A DNA stretch of 64,000 bases from Pseudomonadota bacterium (GTDB lineage Bacteria; Pseudomonadota; Gammaproteobacteria; Burkholderiales; Gallionellaceae). This document shows, piece after piece, positions 9,957-18,117 of this stretch. Where the stretch lies: the NCBI GenBank assembly GCA_021787435.1, contig JAJYLY010000002.1, positions 124,001 through 188,000 on the forward strand. The letters run 5' to 3'. Within the stretch, counting starts at the first letter, position 1; every line of letters begins with the position of its first letter. The position numbers and the translations under genes were made by a program. The notes beneath the pieces are model-generated. The model had not been told where the DNA came from. It saw only the letters and a program-made list of their open reading frames with translations, and did not search any database.

Positions 9957-11354
9957 CTAAGTTTCCCTGTTTTCCAGATCCAGTTCGTGTATCTTGCGCG
10001 TCAGGGTATTGCGCCCTATGCCAAGCAGCGTTGCAGCTTCGATGCGGCGTCCATGGGTGTGATGCAAGGCTTGCAGTATCAGCGTGCGCTCGAACTCGGC
10101 AAGCAGGCTATCCATGATGCCTTCATCGCCGCGCTGCAAGGCGGCATCGACCTGGCTTGCCAGCACAGTGCTCCAGTCTCCCGGTGCCGTTCCCGTGCTT
10201 GCACTGCTGCGCCACTCGGGTGGCAAGTCGGCGATCTCGACGACCTGCGAGGGAGTCATCACGGTCAGCCAGTGGCACAGGTTTTCGAGCTGGCGGACGT
10301 TGCCGGGGAAGTCATATGCGCTCAAATGCTGCAGGACTGCTTCACTGAACTGTTTCTGATCGACCGACAATTCGCGCGCACTCTTTTGCAAGAAATACTT
10401 TGCTAATAGCGGGATGTCTTCCCTTCTTTCGCGCAATGGAGGCAGACGCAGTCGGATCACGTTCAGCCGGTGAAACAGGTCTTCGCGAAACAAACCCTGC
10501 TTGACGCGCTCTTCCAGATTCTGATGGGTGGCTGTGATAATGCGCACGTTGGCCTTGATCGGCTGATGACCGCCGACGCGATAAAAATTGCCGTCAGACA
10601 GCACGCGCAGCAGACGCGTTTGCAGCTCGGATGGCATGTCGCCTATTTCATCGAGAAACAGTGTGCCGCCTTCGGCCTGTTCGAATCGTCCGTGCCGGGT
10701 GGCGGCAGCCCCGGTGAAAGCGCCACGCTCATGCCCGAAGAGTTCCGATTCAAGCAGGTCCTTGGGAATCGCGGCGGTATTGATCGCGATGAACGGTTTG
10801 TCTGCACGAGGACTGTGACGGTGCAAGGCGCGAGCAACCAGCTCCTTGCCGGAACCTGATTCTCCATTGATGAGCACGGTGGCATGGGATTGGGAAAGCC
10901 TTCCTATCGCGCGAAAAACATCCTGCATCGCGGGCGCGTGACCCAAAATATCCGCTACTACTTCGGCCTGCCCTGTTTCCGCCGATTTACTGCGGCTTTG
11001 TTCCAGCGCACGACGTATCAGGTCGACTGCGTGATTGATGTCAAATGGCTTGGGCAGGTATTCAAATGCGCCGCCCTGAAATGCCGACACTGCACTTTCC
11101 AAGTCCGAATAGGCGGTCATGATGATGACGGGTATCAGCGGATGGCGTTGATGCAGCTCGTGTAGAAAATCCAAGCCTGAACGGCCTGGCATGCGTATGT
11201 CGCTTAATACCACCTGCGGTAATTCATGGCTCAAGGCGCGTAGCGCATCGTCGGCGGTGGCAAAACTTTCGAATTCGATGTTTGCGCGCGCAAGAGACTT
11301 CTCCAGCACCCACCGTATCGATCGGTCATCGTCAATTATCCAGACTGGTTTCAT
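9957..11354 (-). CDS. ntrC: Nitrogen regulation response regulator NtrC
   Basis: A 465-residue sigma-54 activator. The receiver domain (1-~120) has acidic D8/D9, the phospho-acceptor D52 (VVLSDIRMPG) and the lysine of YLPKPFD. The AAA+ domain has Walker A GESGSGKE, the sigma-54 contact loop GAFTGA and a GTLFLDEIGDM box. The C-terminal Fis-type helix-turn-helix (EAATLLGIGRNTLTRKI) would bind NtrC sites such as the two seen upstream of glnA. ntrB lies 45 bases upstream on the same strand, so they form a two-component pair. Very secure. Confidence 0.96.
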   Translation of the reverse strand: MKPVWIIDDDRSIRWVLEKSLARANIEFESFATADDALRALSHELPQVVLSDIRMPGRSGLDFLHELHQRHPLIPVIIMTAYSDLESAVSAFQGGAFEYLPKPFDINHAVDLIRRALEQSRSKSAETGQAEVVADILGHAPAMQDVFRAIGRLSQSHATVLINGESGSGKELVARALHRHSPRADKPFIAINTAAIPKDLLESELFGHERGAFTGAAATRHGRFEQAEGGTLFLDEIGDMPSELQTRLLRVLSDGNFYRVGGHQPIKANVRIITATHQNLEERVKQGLFREDLFHRLNVIRLRLPPLRERREDIPLLAKYFLQKSARELSVDQKQFSEAVLQHLSAYDFPGNVRQLENLCHWLTVMTPSQVVEIADLPPEWRSSASTGTAPGDWSTVLASQVDAALQRGDEGIMDSLLAEFERTLILQALHHTHGRRIEAATLLGIGRNTLTRKIHELDLENRET

Positions 11355-11399
11355 GGTTGGCAGTCAATCCATATCGTAGTTATGTATCCGGTAAGACTG

Positions 11400-12449
11400 T
11401 TATGCTTTTGCATGAAGTGGCAGCATCACAGTGAAACTGGTGCATCCGGGCTCGCTGTCAAATTCAATGGTGCCATAGTGCTGGCTGACAAAATCCTGGG
11501 CTAGGGTCAGCCCCAGTCCGTGCCCATCAGCCCGACCGGACACCAGAGGGTAAAAAATCTTGTCTTTCATCTCAGGGGCAATACCCGGACCGTTGTCTAT
11601 GATCTGCACCATCAAAGCCAGACGATGGCGTTGTTTGACAAGGGTCACCTGACGTGCAATCCGGGTGCGAAAAATAATGCGTCCATGCCCTTGCATCGCC
11701 TGTGCGGCATTGCGCACGATATTAAGCATCACCTGTATCAGTTGTTCCTTGTCGCCGATCAATTCCGGCAGGCTGAGATCGTAGTCGCGTGTGATGGTCA
11801 GTTCTTCCGGCATTTCGGCCAGCACGACCGAACGCACACGTTCCAACACTTCATGGATGTTCAGTGCGCTGTGCCTGATATTGCCCTGCGGTGTCAAAAG
11901 CTTTTCCATCAGAGTGCGCAAGCGGTCTGCTTCCTGAACAATGACCTGGGTGTATTCGCGCAATGCGGGTCTGTCCAGTTCCTGCTCAAGCAATTGCGCA
12001 GCGCCCCTTATGCCTCCCAGAGGGTTCTTTATTTCATGCGCAAGATTGCGCAGCAGCAGGCGACTTGCCTGAGTCTGATCCAGCATCTGCTCTTCTCGCG
12101 CTAGTTTTAGCGGCCTGTCCATGGGATGAAATTCCAGCACTAGGCAGGGCTTGTCAAACCGCACCGGAGTGACGGTGCCGCGCACATGCAGCTTGCTGTG
12201 CGCATGGGTCATCAGCATCAGGTCGTGCTCAATATAACTTGCGCTGCTCGCTAATGACCGCTGCATCGCGTTGGCTAATTGGCCGGTGTCGGTGAATATC
12301 ATTTGCAGTGGGTTGTTGAGCAGATTTTTGCCACTGACTTCGAACAGGTTCTCGGCCGCCGGATTCAGGTAGATGACATGCAGGGTCTCATCCACCAGGA
12401 TGACGGCGGTCGTGAGGTAATCTAGCGTAAGGTGTGAAAAGTCAGGCAT
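11400..12449 (-). CDS. ntrB: Nitrogen regulation sensor kinase NtrB
   Basis: A 349-residue cytoplasmic histidine kinase/phosphatase that in relatives reads PII and controls NtrC phosphorylation. An N-terminal PAS domain (TTAVILVDETLHVIYLNPAAE) is followed by the dimerisation helix with H138 (NLAHEIKNPLGG) and an ATPase domain with N-box NIVRNAAQAM, DNGPGIAP and GHGLGLTLAQDF. There are no membrane segments, as expected. It precedes ntrC on the minus strand. A small DUF4124 gene and glnA lie upstream, a glnALG-like layout with one insertion. Confidence 0.95.
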   Translation of the reverse strand: MPDFSHLTLDYLTTAVILVDETLHVIYLNPAAENLFEVSGKNLLNNPLQMIFTDTGQLANAMQRSLASSASYIEHDLMLMTHAHSKLHVRGTVTPVRFDKPCLVLEFHPMDRPLKLAREEQMLDQTQASRLLLRNLAHEIKNPLGGIRGAAQLLEQELDRPALREYTQVIVQEADRLRTLMEKLLTPQGNIRHSALNIHEVLERVRSVVLAEMPEELTITRDYDLSLPELIGDKEQLIQVMLNIVRNAAQAMQGHGRIIFRTRIARQVTLVKQRHRLALMVQIIDNGPGIAPEMKDKIFYPLVSGRADGHGLGLTLAQDFVSQHYGTIEFDSEPGCTSFTVMLPLHAKA

Positions 12450-12487
12450 ACAAAAAGGGAAGCAAAGATCATGCCTGACCGCAGCTG

Positions 12488-12895
12488 TTATTTCAGCTTG
12501 GAAATTTCAGCTTTAAGCGCATCGACATTACCCTGATGCAACTCTAACTGACGGTTCAGGGTGTTAATCTTTTCCAGGTCTTTTGGATTGCCTGATTTCA
12601 GATCCTGTCTGGCGGTGCTGAGCAAGCCTTCCTCGGCCTTTAGTTCATCTTCAAGTATCTTTCTGCGCGCGCCATCTCGTTCCTTTTGGGTTTCGCCATT
12701 GACCTTGGGGAAGTCTTGCGCCGTGCCGCGGGATCTATCGCGTGTCGTCTCGACAGGGGGTTGCAGATTGAGGCGTTTACCACCCTTGATCGGCGTGCTG
12801 GAATAAGTCACATGGCCATCTGCATCAACTGCTTTGTATATATCGGCTTGGGCTGCAAAGGGGAGCAGACACAACAGTAAGCATACAAACTTCAT
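12488..12895 (-). CDS. DUF4124-domain exported coiled-coil protein
   Basis: A 135-residue protein of unknown function. The frame runs further upstream, but the ATG at 12895, with AGGAG seven bases before it, starts a clean signal peptide (MKFVCLLLCLLPFAAQA) followed by the DUF4124 motif D-I-Y-K-A-V-D-A-D-G-H-V-T-Y-S. The rest is charged and helical, probably a coiled coil (LEDELKAEEGLLSTARQDL). It lies between glnA and ntrB on the same strand, but the strong terminator at 12976 separates it from glnA. A longer DUF4124 protein is encoded at 22172. Confidence 0.82.
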   Translation of the reverse strand: MKFVCLLLCLLPFAAQADIYKAVDADGHVTYSSTPIKGGKRLNLQPPVETTRDRSRGTAQDFPKVNGETQKERDGARRKILEDELKAEEGLLSTARQDLKSGNPKDLEKINTLNRQLELHQGNVDALKAEISKLK

Positions 12896-12975
12896 GACAA
12901 ATCTCCTGCGAAAGGGCCGAGCGAGTATAGGGCATGCCTTCTTCCCTGACAAACTATTTGAGGTGATTTCTGACG

Positions 12976-13002
12976 TAAAAAAACGGGGCACATGGCCCCG
13001 TT
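12976..13002 (-). terminator. Rho-independent terminator after glnA
   Basis: Read on the minus strand, a seven-base-pair GC-rich stem (ACGGGGC / GCCCCGT) with a CATGT loop is followed directly by a run of seven T. It lies 16 bases past the glnA stop, so it should end most glnA transcripts before the DUF4124-ntrB-ntrC genes and leave those on read-through or a separate promoter. Confidence 0.88.
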
Positions 13003-13017
13003 CTTCAACATCGCAAA

Positions 13018-14433
13018 TCAGATGCTGTAGTACATGTCGAATTCAACAGGGTGGGTCGTCATGCGCAGGCGCGTAACTTCATCCATCTTCAATGCAATGT
13101 AGGCATCGATGAAATCGTTCGAGAATACACCGCCGCGAGTCAGGAACTCGCGATCCTTGTCCAGATGGCTCAATGCTTCATCGAGGGACGTGCACACGGT
13201 TGGGATCTTTGCGTCCTCTTCCGGCGGCAAGTCATACAGGTTTTTGTCAGCTGGATCGCCTGGGTGGATTTTGTTCTGTATACCATCCAGACCCGCCATC
13301 ATCAGTGCTGCAAAGCACAGATAGGGGTTGGCGGTCGGATCGGGGAAGCGCGTTTCGATGCGGCGCGCTTTCTCGCTTGGCACATGCGGAATGCGGATAG
13401 AAGCGGAACGATTTTTGGCCGAATAGGCAAGCTTGGTCGGCGCTTCGTAGTGAGGCACAAGGCGCTTGTAGGAATTCGTGCCCGGATTGGTGATTGCGTT
13501 CAATGCCTTGGCATGCTTGATGATGCCGCCGATGTAATAAAGCGCTGTTTCCGACAGGCCTGCATAACCGTTGCCCGCAAACAGGTTCTTGCCGCCCTTC
13601 CAGATGGATTGATGCACATGCATGCCGGAACCGTTATCGCCAACGATGGGCTTGGGCATGAAGGTGGCTGTCTTGCCGTATTGGTGCGCAACATTGTGCA
13701 CCACATATTTCAATACCTGGGTCTGGTCAGCGCGACGCACCAGCGTGTTGAACTTCGTGCCTATTTCGCACTGGCCGGCGGTTGCCACTTCGTGGTGATG
13801 CACTTCGACTTCGATGCCGATATCTTCAAGTGCAAGGCACATCGCTGCGCGTATGTCGTTCAGGCTGTCAACAGGAGGAACCGGGAAGTAACCGCCCTTC
13901 ACAGTAGGGCGGTGGCCTGTATTTCCGCCATCAAATTTTTCCGCAGAAGCCCAAGCTGCTTCCTCGGAATTGACTTTGACGAAACAGCCGGACATGTCGA
14001 TCTGCCAGTTGACGGAATCAAAGATGAAAAATTCCGGTTCGGGACCGAAGTAGGCCGTATCGCCGATGCCGCTGGATTGCAGATAGGCTTCGGCACGCTT
14101 TGCGATGGAGCGCGGGTCGCGGTCGTAGCCCTTGCCATCGGTGGGCTCAATCACGTCGCAGGTAAGAACCAGCGTAGTTTCGTCCATGAACGGATCGATA
14201 TAGGCGGTTGCGGGATCCGGCATCAGTAGCATGTCGGAGGCTTGTATGCCCTTCCAGCCTGAAATCGAGGAACCGTCGAACGCATGGCCCTCTTCAAACT
14301 TTTCCAGGCCTACATATTTGGCGGGCACGCCGACATGCTGCTCCTTGCCGCGCGTATCCGTAAAACGAAAATCCACGAATTTGACATCGTGGTCCTTGAC
14401 CATCTGCAACACATCTTTTGCCGACAACGACAT
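13018..14433 (-). CDS. glnA: Glutamine synthetase type I
   Basis: GlnA condenses glutamate and ammonia to glutamine with ATP. It has 471 residues, the normal length for the type I dodecamer. The N-terminal beta-grasp ([18 protein letters not shown]), the FDGSSI box, the metal/ATP segments around [10 protein letters not shown] and NRSASIRIP, and the adenylylation loop N-L-Y-D-L-P-P-E-E near residue 398 are all present, so activity is probably controlled by GlnE-type adenylylation of that tyrosine. A sigma-54 promoter and NtrC-like boxes precede it and a terminator follows it. The distal ntrBC genes would supply its regulator. Confidence 0.97.
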   Translation of the reverse strand: MSLSAKDVLQMVKDHDVKFVDFRFTDTRGKEQHVGVPAKYVGLEKFEEGHAFDGSSISGWKGIQASDMLLMPDPATAYIDPFMDETTLVLTCDVIEPTDGKGYDRDPRSIAKRAEAYLQSSGIGDTAYFGPEPEFFIFDSVNWQIDMSGCFVKVNSEEAAWASAEKFDGGNTGHRPTVKGGYFPVPPVDSLNDIRAAMCLALEDIGIEVEVHHHEVATAGQCEIGTKFNTLVRRADQTQVLKYVVHNVAHQYGKTATFMPKPIVGDNGSGMHVHQSIWKGGKNLFAGNGYAGLSETALYYIGGIIKHAKALNAITNPGTNSYKRLVPHYEAPTKLAYSAKNRSASIRIPHVPSEKARRIETRFPDPTANPYLCFAALMMAGLDGIQNKIHPGDPADKNLYDLPPEEDAKIPTVCTSLDEALSHLDKDREFLTRGGVFSNDFIDAYIALKMDEVTRLRMTTHPVEFDMYYSI

Positions 14434-14481
14434 AGCTCTCTCCCAAAAGTATCAATCAAAAATGAACCCGAAAATATCATA

Positions 14482-14497
14482 TGCAGAAAGCGTGCCA
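14482..14497 (-). promoter_or_regulatory. Sigma-54 promoter of glnA
   Basis: On the minus strand the sequence TGGCACGCTTTCTGCA matches the -24/-12 consensus TGGCACG-N4-TTGCA at all but one base, with correct spacing between the GG and GC doublets. Transcription would start near 14471, giving a leader of about 38 bases before the glnA ATG at 14433. Family knowledge predicts NtrC activation. Confidence 0.82.
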
Positions 14498-14560
14498 ATC
14501 CGATCTGCATGTCAGATCACCATTGTGCCATAAGCCTGCGAAGTAACACAAAAATAAATC

Positions 14561-14576
14561 GCACCAAAATTGGGCG
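14561..14576 (-). promoter_or_regulatory. Putative NtrC-binding site 1 upstream of glnA
   Basis: GCACCAAAATTGGGCG is a near-palindrome that keeps one full NtrC half-site (GCACCA) and most of the other. It lies ~80 bases upstream of the -24/-12 promoter, a normal enhancer distance. Assignment is by resemblance to the GCACCA-N4-5-TGGTGC consensus and by the neighbouring sigma-54 promoter. Confidence 0.6.
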
Positions 14577-14591
14577 GGAACTCCTGGGTTG

Positions 14592-14607
14592 TGCACCATT
14601 ATTGTGC
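14592..14607 (-). promoter_or_regulatory. Putative NtrC-binding site 2 upstream of glnA
   Basis: TGCACCATTATTGTGC has one perfect half-site and a second with a single mismatch to the NtrC consensus. It is 31 bases (about three helical turns) from site 1, suiting cooperative dimer binding. It covers the stop codon of the metal-transporter gene that ends at 14599. Confidence 0.62.
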
Positions 14608-15765
14608 GTGATTGACGTGAACATGGATGGCGCGAAACAGAGGGTCGTCCACCACCAGTTCATTGCATCGAGCTTGCAGCGCATCGACCCCTTCGGGCGG
14701 GAGTTTGTCTGCAGGCAGATAAAGCTCGACATCCACGCGGCCTTCCAGATAATGAAACACCACGCGATTGTTGAGCAAATGATCGCCCAGCCGTTCTGCA
14801 AGAAGAGCCAGTAGACGGGGGCGGCTGGGCAATTTGGCATGGCGTCCTGCCTGCATGTCGTCTTCCGGATCGATGTGCACCATGACATCCAGTACATGGT
14901 GATGGTTGAGCACCGCATGGCGTGCCGATTCGGCAATGTGGTGGCCTTCTGAAACGCTGATTTTGGGGTCGACCAGAATATGCGCATCAACCAGCGCATT
15001 GTCCGCCATCTTGCGGGTGCGCAATTCATGCAATCCCAACACACCGTGCGTATTCAGCAAGGTTTGCCGTATCGCTTCCACTTCTTCAGCATCCAGCCCG
15101 GTATCGATGAGTTCTGACAAAGCTTCCAGCGCAAGCTTGCCGCCCATGTAGGCAATCATTATTCCGACCACTGCTGCAGCAACCAGATCAAGAAAGGTAT
15201 AGCCCAGCAAATTGCCGACTATGCCTGCCACCACCACAAGGGAAGAGGCGGCGTCGGAGCGCGCATGCCAGGCATTGGCCACCAGCATTTGCGAGCGCAC
15301 CTTGAGCGCTACCGCCATCATGTAGCGAAACATGCCTTCCTTGGCGGCCAGCGCAAGAACTGCGATGACAAGACCCAAGGGGCTGATCGCCCGCAAGGCG
15401 CCCGGTTGTTGAAGGCGCATCGCAGCGGTAATCAGCAGCGCGATGCCCAGGCCAGCCAGGAAAACACCCAGAATCAGCGTCGCTGCGGTTTCTATTCTCG
15501 CATGGCCGTAAGGGTGGTTGTCATCCGCGTCGCGGTTGCCATGGCGGTTGGCGTATAAAACCAGCACATCGGAGAGCAGGTCAGACAATGAATGCAGACC
15601 ATCTGCCATCAAAGCCTGCGAATGCGCTAACAATCCTCCGACAACCTGGAACAGGGTCAACAAAAGATTGATACCTATGCTGACCCAGGTACATTTTTGT
15701 GCGGCGGCATATCGTTCAGCTTGCAGCGGTTCAAATTTATCTTCTTGTTGCATGTGATTTTTCAT
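14599..15765 (-). CDS. Cation diffusion facilitator (CDF) metal exporter
   Basis: About 388 residues, a proton-driven exporter of divalent metals of the CDF family. Six membrane helices are predicted over roughly residues 20-210. TM2 carries the metal-site A-D-G-L-H-S-L-S-D-L pattern and TM5 the H-A-R-S-D-A pair, and a histidine-rich H-P-Y-G-H-A-R loop follows TM2. The cytoplasmic tail is long and ends with an extra ~90 residues beyond the usual dimerisation domain. The open frame starts at 15819; ATG 15765 (or 15753) is preferred because the extension is not family-like. Substrate is unknown (Zn, Fe, Mn or Co are all possible). Divergent from the rhodanese gene at 15845. Confidence 0.9.
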   Translation of the reverse strand: MKNHMQQEDKFEPLQAERYAAAQKCTWVSIGINLLLTLFQVVGGLLAHSQALMADGLHSLSDLLSDVLVLYANRHGNRDADDNHPYGHARIETAATLILGVFLAGLGIALLITAAMRLQQPGALRAISPLGLVIAVLALAAKEGMFRYMMAVALKVRSQMLVANAWHARSDAASSLVVVAGIVGNLLGYTFLDLVAAAVVGIMIAYMGGKLALEALSELIDTGLDAEEVEAIRQTLLNTHGVLGLHELRTRKMADNALVDAHILVDPKISVSEGHHIAESARHAVLNHHHVLDVMVHIDPEDDMQAGRHAKLPSRPRLLALLAERLGDHLLNNRVVFHYLEGRVDVELYLPADKLPPEGVDALQARCNELVVDDPLFRAIHVHVNHAQ

Positions 15766-15844
15766 TTCGATTGAGCTAGTATGCAGCTGTAACGTGTAGC
15801 ATAGCGCATGATTCACCAAGAGCCAACATTAAACAGGATTTGCC

Positions 15845-16297
15845 ATGGGTAAAATCACCGCCATTTTACAGGCAGCACAGCGGCGTGCCAGAGACATGAG
15901 TCTTCCCTATGAGGGTGCGCTGTTGCCGGTAGAGGCTTATGAAATTATGCAATCTGCTCCAGGTGCAAAACTGGTGGATATTCGCAGCCGGGCCGAACTG
16001 GACTGGGTCGGCCGCATCCCGGGTGCCGTGGAGATAGAGTGGATGACATATCCGGGCATGAAGGTCAATCCGGGTTTCATGGCGTCACTGGAACAGCAGG
16101 TTAATAAAGAGTCGCTGGTATTGTTCATCTGCCGCAGCGGTGCGCGATCGCATTCCGCAGCAGCGGCATCGACGCTTGCCGGTTATCGCGACAGTTATAA
16201 CGTGCTCCAGGGCTTCGAAGGCGAGAAAAATACAGATGGACATCGCAACAGTCATGAAGGTTGGCGCGTAGCTGGACTGCCGTGGATACAGAGCTGA
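15845..16297 (+). CDS. Rhodanese-like domain protein
   Basis: A 150-residue single rhodanese domain. The active-site loop reads C-R-S-G-A-R-S, with the catalytic cysteine after LVLFI, and the CH2A-like strand VDIRSRAELDWVGRIPGAVEIEW is clear, so it should be a competent sulfurtransferase. There is no signal peptide. The N-terminal ~30 residues form a helical lead-in. It is followed after 77 bases by the double-permease ABC transporter on the same strand, possibly co-transcribed; whether that transporter handles a sulfur compound is speculation. Confidence 0.92.
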   Translation: MGKITAILQAAQRRARDMSLPYEGALLPVEAYEIMQSAPGAKLVDIRSRAELDWVGRIPGAVEIEWMTYPGMKVNPGFMASLEQQVNKESLVLFICRSGARSHSAAAASTLAGYRDSYNVLQGFEGEKNTDGHRNSHEGWRVAGLPWIQS

Positions 16298-16374
16298 CGC
16301 ATCCAAATTTACCATGCGCAAGTCTAGCAGGATACTAGTAATCCCGGATAAGGCGCGCAGGAATCAACGCGACC

Positions 16375-18105
16375 ATGAGTGAACACAAGCAATTTTTTCC
16401 AAGACAGGTTGTTGAAACCGGATGGAATAAGTGGGATTGGGCATTGCTGCCAATGGTTCTGGCGGTACTGGTTTTGCTGGCTTATGGAGGCGAGGAGATG
16501 GCGCGCCCCTACCAGCTTGGCCAGACCCTTGCACTTTCCCTTGATCCGGAAAATCTGCCGTATTACCTGCTGCGTACGACCTTGCGCATGTTCATCGCGC
16601 TTGGTGCATCGATTGCATTCAGTTGTATCTTTGCTGTGTTGGCTACCAAATACCGCGCGGCCGAAAAATTTCTGCTGCCCATGCTGGACATTCTTCAGTC
16701 GATTCCCATACTGGGGTTCCTGTCCATCACAGTCACGGCGTTCATCGCGTTGTTTCCCGGCAGTCTGCTGGGCGTAGAATGCGCGGCGATATTTGCCATA
16801 TTCACTTCACAGGCATGGAATATGGCATTCAGCGCATATCAGGGGTTCCGCACTGTTCCGATCGAGCTGAAGGAAGCGGCGAGCGTATTCAACCTCTCGT
16901 CATGGCAGCGTTTCTGGCGGCTTGAGTTGCCGTTTGCAACGCCTGGGCTCTTATGGAACATGATGATGTCGATGTCAGGCGGCTGGTTCTTCGTGGTCGC
17001 GTCTGAGGCCATTTCGGTATCCAACCAGAACATCAAGCTGCCCGGCATAGGTTCATATATTGCGCTGGCAATTGAGCAGCGCAATCTTCATGCGATCGCA
17101 TGGGCTATTCTTGCGATGCTGGTTGGCGTGATTCTCTATGATCAGTTTTTTTTCAGGCCGCTGCTCGCCTGGGCAGACAAGTTCCGCTTTGAGGAGTCAG
17201 GCAGCGAAACGGCCCAGGAATCGTGGCTCTTAAACTGGCTGCGCAAGACCGAACGTACCCAGGGTGTTGCGCTTGCTGTCAGCGCCATGCTGGAACGCTC
17301 ATTCGTGCTATTCAGATACAGTTACGACGGCACATCAATACGCGCAAGACCACAGACAAGGTCCGCAACGCCCGAACGCATCTGGGATGCGATTCTTGCT
17401 GCAATCGTTTTTTATGCATTGTGGACGCTCGTTCATTTCATTCATGCCGAGGTAAGCTGGAGCGAAGTTGGGTTGGCTTTCATGATGGGCTTTTACACCA
17501 TGGCTCGCGTGGTCGTGTTGATTTTTCTGGCAGCGCTCGTATGGATTCCAACGGGCGTCTGGATAGGCATGAATCCGAGGATAGCCGGCCGTGCGCAGGC
17601 GATTATACAGTTTCTCGCAGCATTTCCGGCCAATCTTATGTTCCCCGTGGTGGTGTTTCTGCTCGTACGTTACCATCTCAATCCGGATATCTGGCTGTCT
17701 CCGCTGATGATACTCGGCACGCAATGGTATATCCTGTTTAACGTGATCGCGGGTGCCTCTACCATCCCGACCGAATTGCGCTATGCCGCGAAAAATCTTG
17801 GCCTTTCCGGCATGCTGAAATGGCGGCGTTATCTGCTTCCCGCAATCTTTCCCAGTTTCGTCACTGGCGCGATCACCGCATCTGGTGGTTCATGGAATGC
17901 CAGCATTGTTGCCGAATATGTGACTTGGGGTAACACGACCTTGAAGGCGCATGGCATCGGCAGCTACATTGCGGAAATGACCGCCAGCGGGGACTTCCCA
18001 AGAATTGCATTGGGAATCGGCGTCATGTGCATATTTGTAATGGGATTCAACCATTTTATCTGGCGCAGGCTCTATCGTATGACCGAAAACCGTCTGCATT
18101 TTTAA
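16375..18105 (+). CDS. ABC transporter permease with two fused BPD_transp domains
   Basis: A 576-residue membrane protein made of two NitT/TauT-type permease halves (about 70-275 and 340-565). Each half has an ATPase-contact EAA loop: EAASVFNLSSWQRFW in the first, YAAKNLGLSGMLKWRRY in the second. At least ten transmembrane segments are predicted. The matching ATPase follows 12 bases downstream. This fused architecture, annotated as a nitrate/sulfonate/bicarbonate family, is common in chemolithotrophs and archaea. No substrate-binding protein gene is adjacent, so substrate and direction are unknown. Confidence 0.9.
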   Translation: MSEHKQFFPRQVVETGWNKWDWALLPMVLAVLVLLAYGGEEMARPYQLGQTLALSLDPENLPYYLLRTTLRMFIALGASIAFSCIFAVLATKYRAAEKFLLPMLDILQSIPILGFLSITVTAFIALFPGSLLGVECAAIFAIFTSQAWNMAFSAYQGFRTVPIELKEAASVFNLSSWQRFWRLELPFATPGLLWNMMMSMSGGWFFVVASEAISVSNQNIKLPGIGSYIALAIEQRNLHAIAWAILAMLVGVILYDQFFFRPLLAWADKFRFEESGSETAQESWLLNWLRKTERTQGVALAVSAMLERSFVLFRYSYDGTSIRARPQTRSATPERIWDAILAAIVFYALWTLVHFIHAEVSWSEVGLAFMMGFYTMARVVVLIFLAALVWIPTGVWIGMNPRIAGRAQAIIQFLAAFPANLMFPVVVFLLVRYHLNPDIWLSPLMILGTQWYILFNVIAGASTIPTELRYAAKNLGLSGMLKWRRYLLPAIFPSFVTGAITASGGSWNASIVAEYVTWGNTTLKAHGIGSYIAEMTASGDFPRIALGIGVMCIFVMGFNHFIWRRLYRMTENRLHF

Positions 18106-18117
18106 GGATATGTATTC

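Noticed and set aside
13051..14229. 392-codon plus-strand frame opposite glnA
   Set aside because: Antisense shadow of a strongly conserved gene; its residues mirror codon bias and no domain is visible.
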